Part shown: piece by piece, positions 1 through 11,094 of the stretch | How positions within the stretch are numbered: position 1 is the first letter of the stretch | Layout: each line of letters starts with the position of its first letter | NCBI GenBank assembly: GCA_030867875.1 | Contig: JAOWCC010001634.1 | Coordinates: forward strand, 55,279,352 to 55,343,351 | Direction of reading: 5' to 3' | Source: Actinernus sp. WN-2022 | Taxonomy: Eukaryota > Cnidaria > Anthozoa > Actiniaria > Actinernidae | DNA: 64,000 bases | Notes under the pieces: generated by a model | What the model was told of the DNA's origin: nothing | The model's database searches: none | Seen by the model: the letters and a program-made list of their open reading frames with translations, nothing else | Translations under genes and position numbers: made by a program

Positions 1-430
1 CTCATTTTCTTGTTTTTGGAAGAGAAGTTAACAGCCATTTGAATTCACAAACCGTACTGTGAAAGCACTTTGCAAAGCTACCACAGCTTGCGAGTGACGT
101 CATTTTCATTGTCCATACTTAAATTGCATATAGTGAAGAGCCAATCAGAAAGCGAGAAAATTGGATGTTGTTGTAAAATCGATATTAATCATTAAAATTG
201 ACAATATTTGTTAAATGTATTGGAAATCCATAAAAATCTATAAGCACATGTGTTGTAAATAATCAATGATTATCAATTTTTCAATTTCATGCATCAATTT
301 TATAGTTACGTAAGCTGGTGAAATATTACATAGCACCACCAATGGCGAACTTGTGGATGTAAAGTGTATTTTAGTGTGTTCTCAAGGGTAAACATGGAAA
401 TTGCTGTTGTGATAGCCTTAGTAGCCTGTA
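1..430. other. AT-rich sequence, no gene seen
   Basis: I see no exon or recognisable repeat apart from an isolated TGACGTCA near 98. The nearest coding exon starts at 1962 on the + strand, so earlier exons of that gene could lie here or to the left, but none is recognisable. Confidence 0.5.
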
Positions 431-800
431 AAACCATGTGACCGATGACGTCATCATTATAATATCACCACTAAGTAACTGATGGGAACCAATACCATAT
501 CTTTCAAAGTTTTGGCCACCTGTCATTAGAAATGAGGGAGATACAGGCATGTACTAAAAATCGTGTGACTGATAATGTCATGGTTATGACATTGCCACTA
601 AATTATGTCATAGTTATGCTCATAGTTATGACATCACCACTACATGTAAGTAATTCATGGACAACCCATACCATGTCTATCTAAGTTTGCATTACTGTGG
701 CATTAAAATTGAGGAAGATACGGGCATGTACTTAAAATCATGTATCACTCTTGCGCGCATCCATGAGTTAAAAACGTACATGTACAGTTTACCGTTTCTT
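425..800 (+). repeat. Satellite with CACGTGACC / TGACGTCA motifs (decayed copy)
   Basis: About three degenerate tandem units repeat a fixed order of words: catgtgaccgatgacgtcat, caccactaagta, a 'gggaacc..taccatgtct' block, 'gcattagaaatgaggga' and 'ggcatgtacttaaaatca'. The same family, better preserved, lies at 45480-45990. The stretch ends near 'gcgcatccatgagttaa', a word also found at the edge of the second locus (about 47400). Spacing between units is roughly 120-175 bp. Confidence 0.8.
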
Positions 801-1961
801 CAGCACTTGGTCACATTCCATCAACCAACCAGCTGTAGTGTGCTTATAATTAACATGGTTTGCACGGGCCTTGAAAATCCTTGAATTTTGGCATATATTA
901 GGTTTTATCCTTGAAAAGTCCTTGAATTTTTACCAAAGCTCCTTAAATTTTGTTGACACCTCCTTTGATGTTTGAGAAGACATCCTCACTTTTGCCTCCA
1001 AAAGGTTGTTAGAGCAGCACTGAATGATTCATTGTGCAATCAAGTCAAAGAAAGGGTCTTACATTGGGTTGCGTACAATTTTGAAGTCAGTGTGAACCTG
1101 TAGAAAACAAGTCATTGAAAAGTGTGGATTGTCCTTGATAAGTTCTTGAAGAAAAAATTCTAAATTTTGTATGAACCATGAATTTAAGAAACTGAGGCTT
1201 CATTCACAAGATATTGCACAACTCCAGGCAGTGCTGGACACGGTTCATGTGGCTCAAGTTGACCAATCAGAGTGCTTTTTAAGTTGTGAAGCATTTACTG
1301 TTAAGAAAATTCAGTGCTTTCTTTTGTACCATATCAGAATATTCTGAAAATATTTACATGTAGTAAGTGGATGGGTGACTGTCAAGGTAAGTGGTACAGT
1401 AAGGTGTGTCAAGGGGACAAGGAAAAAAGGGAGGGACATGGGAATGAGGAAGGGAAAGGGAGTGGGGAGAAAGTAGATGTAGAGGGGAGGGGTGGGTTGT
1501 CAAAAATATTTTGTTGGGGAGGAGTGGGTGGAAATTATTTTTCTTTTAATTCCCCCCCCCCCTAAAAAAAAAAAAACACCAAAAAACAACCCTTTTTTAT
1601 GAATCCCAATAAAATTATAATATCTTGTTAGAATCAGGTTAGGTTTATGTTATGTGCACAGGGTTCTCCCAACACAAGTATACATGTAGTAGAAGGCAGG
1701 GAAAAATTGAGTAGGGGACATTTATTTCAAATCCAGGCTTCTTCAGTAAGTAAAACAAGTATTGTAGAAAACTTGTAGCCGGCGTGGTCAAGTAGAGTAC
1801 ACAGAGAAAATTGCCGGTGCTTCGGGAGTTTTCTGTGTGCATTAATTTCCAACACTGAGGTTACATTGTAGATTTAGTGGTTCAAATTATGCAAGGAATT
1901 AATTAAACCAAGAGAATTAGACCAGGCCATACTTATTGTCTCTAACAATGTTGTTTTCCAG
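800..1961. other. Non-coding, low-complexity stretch
   Basis: No exon is recognised. A purine-rich block at about 1410-1500 is followed by a C-run and an A-run near 1550-1575, which open a spurious reading frame at 1314-1565. The 3' end is the polypyrimidine-rich acceptor (ttgttttccag) of the exon starting at 1962. Confidence 0.5.
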
Positions 1962-2216
1962 AGACAAGACAGATGAATGTGCCTTTGACAGGCAAACTCA
2001 TTACAATAACGAACAGATGATGCTACAGATGCACTGCCTGAGTCTGCTGTGGAACTTCTCGGAGACAAGTGAAGATCGCAAGTTTGCATTACGTGTGGGA
2101 AGCCTACAGATGGTCCTCAATGCTTTACTTCTGGATCCTCACATCAAAACACCTGAAGAAGATGAATTCTGGGTTATTGCTAGCCTTAATGAGACTGCTG
2201 TTGGGTGTGTGGTCCA
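1962..2216 (+). CDS. ARM-like gene, exon a
   Basis: The acceptor is ttgttttccag and the donor is CA/GTAAGTAG. The exon enters with one base completing a codon and leaves two bases. It encodes DECAFDRQTHYNNEQ followed by a Leu-rich helix and ends at ETAVGCVV. Confidence 0.82.
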
Positions 2217-5200
2217 GTAAGTAGATCTGATCTCCATTTATGAGTATCAGTAATAATGCATATACATGTAAACCGTATTAATTAGACAGACAGCCAGCCA
2301 GACATAACCAATACATAACTGATTACTAGATACTCAGTCCATCCTTATAATAGATCAACAGACACTAGTATTTGTTTGATACAAAATAATAATTATTGAT
2401 TAATAAAACAATCAGTGTCCGAATATCTGGTACAACACTGATTAATAAAACATCAGCATTGTATCAGATACATGTACATTGTATACTGATTACTGAGACA
2501 CTTGTATCACTGAACCAGTAATACAAAATAATGTTCTGTATCCAACAAAGTACACTAATGTTGATTAGATAATTACTGAGGCCGACAGCATTATTAATAA
2601 TATTGAAATATTATTAATAGTGCTGTTGGCTGAAGTAATTATCTATTAGTTATTTTGCCTTATGCAGTCCGATTGTTCTCTGTCTGCACTATATCAACGA
2701 ATAAAGCCACACTTTCTATATTGTTCTTGCATACACAAGACAATGAAATTAGTACATATTGTCTATCATTTCAGATGGGAATTGCTCCAGTGCAGGCAGT
2801 GTTTGTATACCCTTGATTAACTGTAAGTATTCATCTGCTTCAGGTATGCAGAGTTTACTGGGACCCAAGAAGTTATCAGCAACAGTCAGGAGACAGTCAA
2901 TAAACTAATATACATGGTTGAATGCCGTCTAAGCAGAATGACAACATTCTACACTCTGTACTCCAGCCAGATAGCTGCCAATACACTATTCTGCTGTTCC
3001 TGCAGTTTGAAGACTCCTTCCATACTGGTTAGGAATGGTGTTCACTTGAGAATGATTACTTTAACAAAAACACTGCTGGACAATGACCATGACCTGGCAT
3101 TGAGGTAAACATGTACAATTGAATGCCTTGTCTACAAAGATACAGAAAACCGTATTGACATTTTAGGAATGAAGGGCATACCGTAAAGATCCGTAGATAA
3201 GTAGCACCTTTTTACCCATTTTTTTTGTTCAAAATCGGGGGTGTGGCTTATCTACGGGAATACCTAGAAAGGAGACCCAACATTAACATATATTTACATA
3301 TCATGAACCTGTATGAAGCTTTTATTATGCGACGGTGCATATATTACAATCAGGTTCAAATCGCATCCGATCGTGTAATATAGCAATTTAAGCATAAACA
3401 TTGGCAGAAAAAGCATGCAATTTGAAAGAATTAAAGCAAAAACGCTTCTAAGACCTACCTTAGACCTAATATATTAGAATTTCGTGAATATTTAAACGTG
3501 ATTAAGCTTATTTACCTTACAAAACATGCTGATTTGCAGCGCTTGTCAAAGCATGCATCTAAACAACCAGGCATTCTTTGCAATTTTACACGTGGAGATT
3601 GGCACTAGTTAATGAAAATCCAAGATGGCGGACCTCAGACATAGTTTCGCCAGAAAACCTTTCTTGCTCTAGCGATTAAAGGAAAGCGGTTCCTTGGAAT
3701 TGTTGTTAACTAGTTAATGGGGAAATAAAAGCAGAAGAATTCTGAAGTGATTTAAAGACTGCAGGTTAAAATATACACAAGAAATGACAAGGCAAGTTGA
3801 ACCATATTCGATCAAATTAAAGTTGCAATTATGTATTTATGACAATCTGATGAAGTTTTGCTTCAAGTACGAGCGTTTATGAACTCCAACAAAATATTTT
3901 ACTTTTTTTTGAAGAAGTTTGGCATCAAGTACAAGCGTTTATGAACTCGAACAAAAGATTTTCTAGTTATTCTTTGTATTTGTCAAAGTTTTTTTCCTAA
4001 ATTCAAGCTTCAAAACTTGGGGTGCGGCTTATCTACGGGTCTTTACGGTAATTTCATTAATAATATTAATGTGAAATTATTAGTGTTGTATTGTAAGATC
4101 TAATGAAGCTCTCATGAGATTAGGTAGCATGTGTCGTGGTTAGGGTTAGCATGTGTCGTGGTTAGGGTTAGCATGTGTAGTGGTTAGGGTTAAATAATTC
4201 ACAAGTTAGAAAAAATTCACTAGACAGTTTGACTAGTTAGAAAAAAATTACCTACATGTACATGTAGTTAGAAAAAAATTAACTAGTTATAAATAAAAAT
4301 TAACTGAAATCAAAAATTAACTGCAACATACCGGTATACATAATACATGTTGGTACTTTATCGAATAATAAGTGTACTGTTGATTGGCTGTAATAAGAGC
4401 CAGGTTGTTGTCCAACTTCATCAGGTCATAGACAATCTACATGTAGGATTCATGCAAAAACAAAACTATTTTTCAGAATTACATGTACTTTAAATCTTAT
4501 CAGGGTCTATAGAAAGAAAGAAACGATGGGGTAAATTTCACATAGCAATCTTAAAGTGCCCCTATACAATATTTTAGAATATCAATAGCAATATTATTGG
4601 TGAGGCCAGTTACCTTTTGTTTATTACAAATGTATACATGTACTTCAGGGTCCGAAATTAACTTTTTCATGTAGGCAGCAACTGGCGACTAGGCAAATTT
4701 TGTTTGTCACCAAATGACCAATATTATTGTGGTTGCCAAAATGTTTTCTTTATAATAAATGAAAACACACATTTCTTACGTTTCTTAGCTCGAAATGTGA
4801 ACAATCCTAACGCAAAAGAAAAAAAAATGGAATGAAGCATCCATCGTTAACAACTCTCAGTTTTGTGTAAAGTAATTCTTTTCTCATCATTTATTTCCAA
4901 TTAACATTTTGAGTAGCACGGAATCTCTTGAGACCTGTATTCTGATTGCACCCTTAATACTATACTTCTATTGTTTTTGTACTGCACTTTCTAAAGGTTA
5001 GGGTGTTTTCTATTGTTGGTTAGGCCAATAGACCAGTTCGCGGTTAATTCCGACATTTTGAAAGGGGTGAAACAGTGTTTGTATGGGAATCCAATGCCAA
5101 ATAAACCTGTAAAATAGCTGGGTTGCTCCCATGGGGCATCCCTTATATAGCTAAGTGTTCTTGACCACGTTAATAAAATTATTGTATTGTATTGTATTGT

Positions 5201-8200
5201 ATTGTAAAATCGAATTTCTGAAATATTCTTCAGATACAAACTTAAGGTACCAGGTGAAAGATTGAATGAGAACTGAACCCTAAATCAATCCAACGACTAT
5301 ACAAACTTGTATTCAAAAGAAATAAGTTCTGCTATTTTATTTCTTTGTGGTGCACGTCTGAAAAGAGGAAAGTTTTGAAGGATGAAAAATAGCAGATTCT
5401 CTGCTGATAAAGCTAGTTTGTGTGGCGGCTCAATTCAGTGCTTTTCCCCCCGTATCGTACGTCATGCATACCAAGGAAAAACGACCACACCTTCAGCACA
5501 AAGAAAGCACAATAGTGCACAATTATGAGTCGTTAGTCCATCTATTCAAAGCCGAGAACAACATGACAAAACTAATTTATTCCCCATATCGTACGTCACA
5601 GATTACAGGAATTGAGCCATCTGTACTTAGCGGCAGTTGGGAGGAAGATTTGCAGATTTTCTTTCCTTTGATGCAAAACACAGTAAAATACGTTTTGGTA
5701 TGTGTCTTTTCATGTTTAGATCTACTCATTGAGCTAAAGTTTGAGTTTATTTTTTTTACACCATGATTTACAAATTTATACAATATAATATTAAATAACA
5801 GACTATAAAATACACACACACACACTACAGTAGGAAAAAGATACCTCACACTCAACATTAATCATTGGTTTAAGGGCACCAAATAGTTACCTACGATGCC
5901 CTTAAATCTGCTCGTGATCATTATTACTTGGAAAAAAACAATTAAAAGGAACATTGCTGCCAAAATAATGCATAATAAATATCAATATTGGGAAAGGTAC
6001 CGGTAGTTAGAAAAAATAGCTTTTTTAGTTGTTTTCTGGAATGAATGCTTTTAATTCGAAGAGGTAAGTTATTCCAATAATAAAGACCTTACTTTACTGT
6101 GGGTGGAAATTTTCTCAAATTTAATCGATATCGTTCAATGTAAAAAAATTGATTTGTGGAGCTTCTTGTTTGGTAAGAGTGTTGTTCTGAGACATATTTA
6201 ATATTAATTGAACAGCTTTTGCTTTCGGTCATGCATTCTTAAATGAAAACACGTGTATTCATTTTAACTATATCAGGAAGCTTAAGTACATCAAGTTTAA
6301 TATATAATATGGAGTGATATGCTCTCTTATAGGAACATCACATATAACATGAATAACCTTATTTTGAAGTTTAACTAGGATAGATAATGGACTGTCATAG
6401 TTGTTTCCCCAAATTATACAGCCATAGCTTATAAATGGGTAAATTAAAGAATGATATAAATTTAGAAGGCTGTTGAAGGGTAAATATTTTTTACACTTAA
6501 TGAGAACATTAATATTTTTACTAAGTTTATCATTTAAATATTCGATATGTTTTGACCAAGTAAGGTGGGTGTCAATGGAAAAACCTAGATATTTGATACT
6601 GTGACAGTTTTTTATAGGTTTATTGGATATTTTTAAAGGAGGATATAGATTATATGATTGTTTTTGTTTTTGTTTTTGGTTGAAATATTAAATAATTAGT
6701 TTTTTTTCGATGTTTAAAGTGAGTTTGCTGGCACATAACCAGTTATACAAATCACTTACGTTGCTATTTATATTGGGTATAATTAAATCTAAATCAGGTC
6801 CAGCAACAGTAACCGATGTATAATCAGCAAACATACAGACAGAAAAATAAGTTGTTGATAGTCATTTACATATAATAGAAAAAGTAATGGGCCTAGAACT
6901 GAACATGTGGTACACCATAGGATAAGGTTAATTGATAAGAAAATACTCCATTTACAAAATCTCTTTGTTGTCTAGATTGCAAATGTGATCTAAACCAGTT
7001 ATGAGATTTACCTTTTATACCGTAATTAGCTTAGATAGTAATGTGCATGGTCTACCGTATCAAAAGCTTTTGCAAGATCTAAAAATATTGTAAACACATA
7101 TAGTCCTTCAACTAAATATTGAGTTATTTCGTCAATAAGATCTACCACACAATCTGTTGTATTTAATCCTGAGCGAAAACCATATTGCAGTGGAGATAAC
7201 AAGTTATGAAAACATAAGTAAGTAGATAATTGATTATATATTACTCTTTCAAAAAAATACTCAAAATAGGAAGAATTCAAATTGGCCTAGCTGAAGTTGT
7301 TACAGTTTGTACGCTCTCCTTTTTTTTAAATTGGAAGAACTGTAGCAAGTTTTAAGGAGTCAGGGAAAGCACCATTATTTATAGATAGATTGATCACATA
7401 TGCTAATGCTTTACATAGTTCAAGTGCTGCAAGTTTAAGCTAAATTTGATTTTAGGCTTCAGTTCTCCTTTAACTGATCGAAATTTGAGGGATGTAGCTG
7501 TGCTAGGAAGTGTTAAATCGTGTTTTCAGTTTTCCATACATTAATGTCTGTAAAAACGAGTCAGCTGGCTACTAACTCTGAAATTTTGGTCACCAACGCT
7601 CAAAACTTAGTCGCATTGGCACCAAATAAGGCGCATTTTCGGACCCTGTACTTGTCTACATGTAATTACGTTTAATTATTATGGCAAAATTACACCACAA
7701 TGTAGACAATACTATATACATGTAAAATAGAATGTAAGCCTAGCAGACATGATAAATTATACCACAGTGTAGACTATGCATACATGTACAACGAAATGTA
7801 AGCCTAACAGACATGATAATTATTATGGCAAAATTACACCACAATGTAGACTATACATACATGTACATGTACAATAAAATGTAAGTCTAACAGACATGAT
7901 AATTATTATGTCATTGATCTTTTTGTTTCATTAAATTTCTAGGTATTACTGCAGCCTTTTTCTGGCTAGAATCATGTGTTGTTCAACGATCACTCTTGGT
8001 ATGGACACTATCAAGGAAATAGATCAGCTACTTGGTAGGTTTATTGATAAGCACAAACCTGAAGAGATTTCTAGCTGGGAAGAGAAACATAACTATGTGT
8101 GGGTAACAATGGTTCCCTTTGTTGGAATGGCTTTTGCTGGTGGCCCTTACACCAGACTTGTACCTCAACACAAGGAGAGCACAAAGAATTGTGGTAATGT

Positions 8201-8647
8201 CACCAACACAGCAGAACGTGAACTTGTAAGTGGTTATGTTACCAATGCTGATGAGTCTGATAAGTTAGGTGAATTTGCCACTCAAAATACCACCGCCAGT
8301 CACACATTGACATCCTCCAGAAATGGACAAACTGAAGACAGCTGGCAAAATCAATATACTTGCAGTGCAAATACTATGCAAAGTGGATGGCCAGGCTCTG
8401 CAGCCACTCAAAGAATTGGTTTATTTTGCCTTCAACACATGATGAGACAATCAGAAAATTGTTTACTTGTAAAAAAAGAAAATCTTTCAGTTTACCTAAC
8501 TTGCCTGAGCTGGCATTTACATGAACTGGAGAAAAAGAAATTGGAAGAAGTTCTGCAGAAGGTACAGTCTCATGAACCACCTTCACTGGTGGTGATAGCG
8601 AAGGCAGCACTAGCTGTTATGAGAGGGTTTGAGAATGCTTTACATAT
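1962..8647 (+). CDS. Armadillo/HEAT-like protein, internal part, three exons
   Basis: Three exons join in one frame: 1962-2216, 2844-3104 and 7943-8647, 407 codons in total. Each has a good acceptor (ttgttttccag, tctgcttcag, taaatttctag) and donor (GTAAGT, GTAAAC, GTGAGT), and every junction is of the same phase (two bases, then one), which strongly supports the model. The translation is rich in Leu and Cys and predicted helical, with segments such as MHCLSLLWNFSETSEDRKFA and RSPS-free helices like DLALRYYCSLFLARI, as expected of armadillo/HEAT folds (inference). A polar linker of about 90 residues in exon 3 (near 8180-8380), rich in Ser, Thr, Asn and Gln, precedes the last helices. I do not recognise the family and assign no function. 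Upstream and downstream exons are missing. A 90-bp tandem repeat has copied the end of exon 3. Confidence 0.8.
2217..2843 (+). other. Intron with AT-rich palindrome
   Basis: The intron carries an imperfect 76-bp palindrome at 2568-2643 (gataattactgaggccgaca paired with its complement around an AT-rich centre), probably a small foldback element. Nothing coding is seen. Confidence 0.75.
2844..3104 (+). CDS. ARM-like gene, exon b
   Basis: The acceptor is tctgcttcag and the donor is gag/GTAAAC. The first base completes the Gln codon left by exon a. The exon encodes YAEFTGTQEV through to DNDHDLAL. A Met inside the exon is not a gene start. Confidence 0.82.
3181..4048. mobile_element. MITE with TA target duplication, TIR CCGTAAAGA
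   Basis: The ends are TA/CCGTAAAGATCCGTAGATAA on the left and, inverted, TA/CCGTAAAGACCCGTAGATAA on the right, so a TA duplication flanks inverted ends of more than 20 bp. This fits the IS630/Tc1/mariner superfamily. A second inverted piece at about 3236-3262 makes the left end a hairpin. Two related blocks of about 60 bp (ending 'cgtttatgaactc') sit tandemly near 3850-3960. No transposase frame is seen, so it is non-autonomous. Confidence 0.82.
4130..4196 (+). repeat. 22-bp tandem repeat containing TTAGGG
   Basis: Three copies of gtggttagggttagcatgtg are present. The telomere-like hexamer occurs only once per unit, so this is a short minisatellite and not a telomeric tract. Confidence 0.8.
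5000..5212 (+). mobile_element. Retroelement 3' tail with ATTGT repeat
   Basis: The sequence ends in 'taataaaattattgtattg' and continues as an ATTGT microsatellite, the form of a LINE/SINE 3' end. A second tail of the same kind is at 33120-33178. The body upstream is not identified. Confidence 0.5.
5422..5766 (+). other. Open frame of 114 codons, unrecognised
   Basis: This frame runs from a GTG to a stop inside the 4646-7648 insertion. The word 'cgtatcgtacgtca' occurs twice in it (about 5452 and 5586), suggesting an internal duplication. There is no family resemblance, no ATG at the start and no splice context, so it may be chance or a transposon relic. Confidence 0.2.
5870..7470 (-). pseudogene. 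Decayed non-LTR (LINE) reverse transcriptase, CR1/L2-like
   Basis: Read on the - strand, the region gives the usual order of a LINE ORF2 in several broken frames. At 7280-7026 the frame has LSPLQYGFRSGLNTTDC and then FLDLAKAFDTVDH, the RT palm region with the first catalytic Asp context. Further on is a GVPxxxxxGPLLFLLYVND-like segment near 6900. At about 6480-6210 the C-terminal part reads LYHSLIYPFISYGCIIWGN and later KLQNKVIH. Stops and frameshifts interrupt it, and the endonuclease is absent (5' truncation). It sits in the second intron of the ARM-like gene, in the opposite orientation. The clade is inferred from the FRSGxST and LIYPxxxYGxxIWG style motifs. Confidence 0.8.
7943..8647 (+). 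CDS. ARM-like gene, exon c
   Basis: The acceptor is taaatttctag; the first base completes the Arg codon left by exon b. The exon encodes YYCSLFLARIMCC, then EEKHNYVWVTMVPFVGMAFA, a Ser/Thr/Asn-rich linker, and two more helical segments ending at ENALH. The donor is at/GTGAGTAC. Reading on gives an in-frame TGA at 8649, so splicing at 8647/8648 is expected. The Met at 7974 is internal, not a start. Confidence 0.82.
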
Positions 8648-8876
8648 GTGAGTACAGTCTCCTGAACCACATTCATTGGTGGTGATAGCCAAGGCAACAC
8701 TAGCTGTTATGAGAGAGTTTGAGAATGCTTTGCATATGTGAGTACAGTCTCATGAACCACATTCATTGGTGGTGATAGCCAAGGCAACACTAGCTGTTAT
8801 GAGAGAGTTTGAGAATGCTTTACATACATGTATGTGAGTACAGTCTCATGAACCACATTCATTGGTGTGGACAAAA
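8561..8876 (+). repeat. 90-bp tandem repeat of exon end plus splice donor
   Basis: Units begin at 8561, 8651, 8741 and 8837 (the last partial; a 6-bp insertion precedes it). Unit 1 is the coding end of exon c. Each of the first three units ends in the same GTGAGTAC donor, and the period is exactly 30 codons. Units 2 and 3 resemble each other more than unit 1, and an in-frame TGA separates units, so they are intronic copies. Confidence 0.9.
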
Positions 8877-9057
8877 ATGTTGGGACAGTCGACAAAAAAT
8901 ACTATTATATGAAAATAAAACAAAATGATGGAAAGTGAAAACAGCTGCAGCTTCCCAAATCCCTCACCCAGTTTCAATGTTGACCATGAATGAATTTCCA
9001 GATTGAACATGTACGTAAATGTATAACAACATTGAATGGGGGAGTGTGGGTTAATTT
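8877..9057. other. Possible mariner-like end, otherwise featureless
   Basis: The words 'gtggacaaaaatgttgggac' at about 8868-8887 resemble terminal sequences of Tc1/mariner elements, but I could not find a matching inverted end nearby. Confidence 0.25.
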
Positions 9058-9232
9058 AAAGGACAGTCTCCAGTGTCGCAAATCATTTTGTCCAAGATTG
9101 TCTGAGAAGCTTCTTTAAGGAAATCAGCTGTAGAATCTCGAGAAGTAATATCCTTGCCAAACTTGGCAGGCTCTTTTATTGTCCGAATGTACACCCCGTG
9201 TATTAATTCTTGAAGTCAATTGCTTCTTAATG
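9058..9232 (-). other. Exon-like open stretch, unrecognised
   Basis: On the - strand an open frame reads YIRTIKEPAKFGKDITSR and ends in CDTGDCPLN before a stop at about 9058. Its composition looks protein-like and it lies downstream of the broken protease gene in the same orientation, so it may be part of the same decayed unit. No family is recognised. Confidence 0.3.
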
Positions 9233-9612
9233 ACGTCACGAAGATAAACGCATTTCTAGCAATGAATGAAAATGACAGCATAAAACAAATGTTATTTAAA
9301 AAGTCGTAAAAATAATAACCAGCATTGAATGAAAAGGATTAAAGTACTAAAATGTTTTGAAAAATGATGCACAAGATGTTTTCTGCAGTATTGGGACTGT
9401 GTGACGTCATAATGACCATAACTTCCTCTGATTACCAAACCAATAGCATCATTGGAAAGAGCAGCCAAAGTTTCAATCACAACGCTCTATCCCTTTAAAA
9501 CCAATACTAGAAGTTCTCAATGAGAAGTGAAGTGCTACCTCCCTTAAAAAACCTCCCGTGAGCTACCACATCCACTTTTTGGTTTTTGAATTGCAATTGT
9601 ATTTCTCCATTA

Positions 9613-10413
9613 TTAGGCAGATTTGATAATTAATGCACTTCGATTGTTATGAAGTTGTTTGGTGAATATACACAATAAACAAGCCAATATCTTTTCAAAT
9701 TCATCTAAGCCATTAAAGTTTAAAACAACAGTAGTACCATTTTCATCTGGTATTCCAAGATGATTTCTTGCATGCGAATCAAATAGATAAAAATTATCTG
9801 ATTCTTTGATACCAGCAATCATATAATAATCAAGCACCAACATTGCACTTGCGCTATCCGAGAATGCATTCATCAAAGCCTGCTGCAGTGAGCAAAATGG
9901 CCCTTCGCCACAAAATGAGCGACCAATGCGCCCTTGGTAAAGTTGGCTGTACTTCAAACAGGTTATTGATAAAAGTGTCCGTATCAGGCACCATTTCATT
10001 AGTTAGAGCATGTCAATACATGCGATCTCCGTGATATAAGATATCATCGATGGTTGTTTCAATGTTTGAATCCATAAATCAACCGAATCCGATTGATTGA
10101 ATAGCAAAGCTGAAAGTGACATAAAAGCACACTGTCGGCCTCTAGAATGCTCACTGAAAGATGCATGGCCTCTAGAATGCTCACTGAAAGATGCATGGCC
10201 TCTAGAATGCTCACTGAAAGATGCATGGCCTCTAGAATGCTCACTGAAAGATGCATGGCCTCTAGAATGCTCACTGAAAGATGCATGGCCTCTAGAATGC
10301 TCACTGAAAGATGCATGGCCTCTAGAATGCTCACTGAAAGATGCATGGCCTCTAGAATGCTCACTGAAAGATGCATGGCCTTGATGAATACTTGCTCGAA
10401 CAGTTGCAGCCAT
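9613..10413 (-). pseudogene. Broken cysteine protease of the tegument/ubiquitin-protease-like type
   Basis: The - strand starts MAATVRASIHQGHASF, then a 10-residue repeat eight times over, then GRQCAFMSLSALLF, which carries the presumed catalytic Cys in a G-x-Q-C context. Downstream, in another frame, comes a DILYHGDRMY segment with a stop, and then a long frame ending at 9613 with GEGPFCSLQQAL, YLFDSHARNHLG (presumed His in an Asp-Ser-His motif) and GTTVVLNF. This Cys...DSHxRN order is that of the papain-fold deubiquitinase-like domains related by fold to herpesvirus tegument N-termini, which also occur in multi-copy animal genes; nothing here indicates a virus. At least two frame changes and one stop break it. 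The functional class is inferred from motifs only. Confidence 0.65.
10141..10380 (-). repeat. Perfect 30-bp x 8 tandem repeat
   Basis: Eight identical units of ctagaatgctcactgaaaga plus tgcatggcct (30 bp) occur. On the - strand it encodes GHASFSEHSR repeated in the gene frame. Because the unit is divisible by three and lacks stops in several frames, it also opens long frames on both strands that are not genes. Perfect identity implies recent expansion. Confidence 0.95.
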
Positions 10414-10449
10414 AACAGATCGGCTAAAGCGATCAGGAAAAATTAAAAA

Positions 10450-11090
10450 ACAATAAAACTTACCTCTATTTCTGTAAAGTCATAAGCACATGTGGTTTTG
10501 ATAAATATATACTGCGGATTGGCGTTTTTTCGATAGGAGCCTGTGATTGGTTACAATCTGACATTTCCACATCTGATACTATTGTAAGAGAGCAGCTGAT
10601 TGGCTAGGCTTGAAATCTTCATATAAGCAAGTCGCAGATTAACTTGAATTTTAGGTCTCCGTAAGCAAGCCGATGATTCGATAACATTCAGCTCCTAATA
10701 TAAATGATTCACTGATTGGCTACTTCTTGAATCCGAACGAATCATTCTCGAATCCCTGCAAGAATGTGTGCTGCCTCCGTTATCGCCCCGGCAGCAAAAA
10801 ATATACTTCGATATATTTACTTTTGTCATGTTTAAGGTCTCGATAAAGGTTGGACGTGTCATTTCGGAAAAACGCTCTTGCAACGTCGTAATTAAAGCGA
10901 CATAGTCGTACTATATACCGTTTTAAAGGTCTTGAATTGCAGAAAGTATATATTTAATCCATTTCGAGCAAAAGTTAAAAGCGTAAATGTTGTATATATT
11001 TCTACGCGAAATGACTCCGTCCGCCAGACGGAGTTCAGCTCTTCAGGCTTTGAAATATTTTTTTTCTTAATTAGCCCTTTCGAATCCAAA
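10450..11090. other. No gene seen
   Basis: Short open frames occur on the - strand (10695-10883, 10892-11104), but none has splice context or a recognisable motif. Several 'tgattggct' words (inverted CCAAT) occur near 10545-10720. Confidence 0.4.
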
Positions 11091-11094
11091 CTAA

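Larger units (their letters stand above)
4646..7648. mobile_element. Composite insertion with CAGGGTCCGAAA ends and TACTT flanks
   Basis: CAGGGTCCGAAA starts at 4646 and its inverse ends at 7648. Similarity between the two ends continues patchily inward (gcgact and accaaa words). TACTT flanks both sides (4641-4645, 7649-7653) as a possible target-site duplication. The interior is composite: a retroelement 3' tail near 5050-5210, an unexplained open frame at 5422-5766, and a decayed LINE on the - strand at about 5870-7470. The superfamily is uncertain: CAGGG ends suggest hAT, but hAT makes 8-bp duplications. Confidence 0.62.

Noticed and set aside
4130..4196. Telomere-like TTAGGG repeats
   Set aside because: TTAGGG occurs once per 22-bp unit, not as a contiguous hexamer array.
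7974..8651. Stand-alone gene starting at the Met at 7974
   Set aside because: The frame continues upstream to a splice acceptor and joins the 2844-3104 exon in phase; the Met is internal.
9613..10413. Endogenous herpesvirus fragment, suggested by the tegument-like protease motifs
   Set aside because: The motif order is shared by animal multi-copy genes and no other viral gene is nearby; only the fold is related.
10059..10446. Four overlapping open frames on both strands (95-136 codons)
   Set aside because: They exist because a 30-bp stop-free unit is repeated eight times; only the frame continuing into GRQC has protein support.
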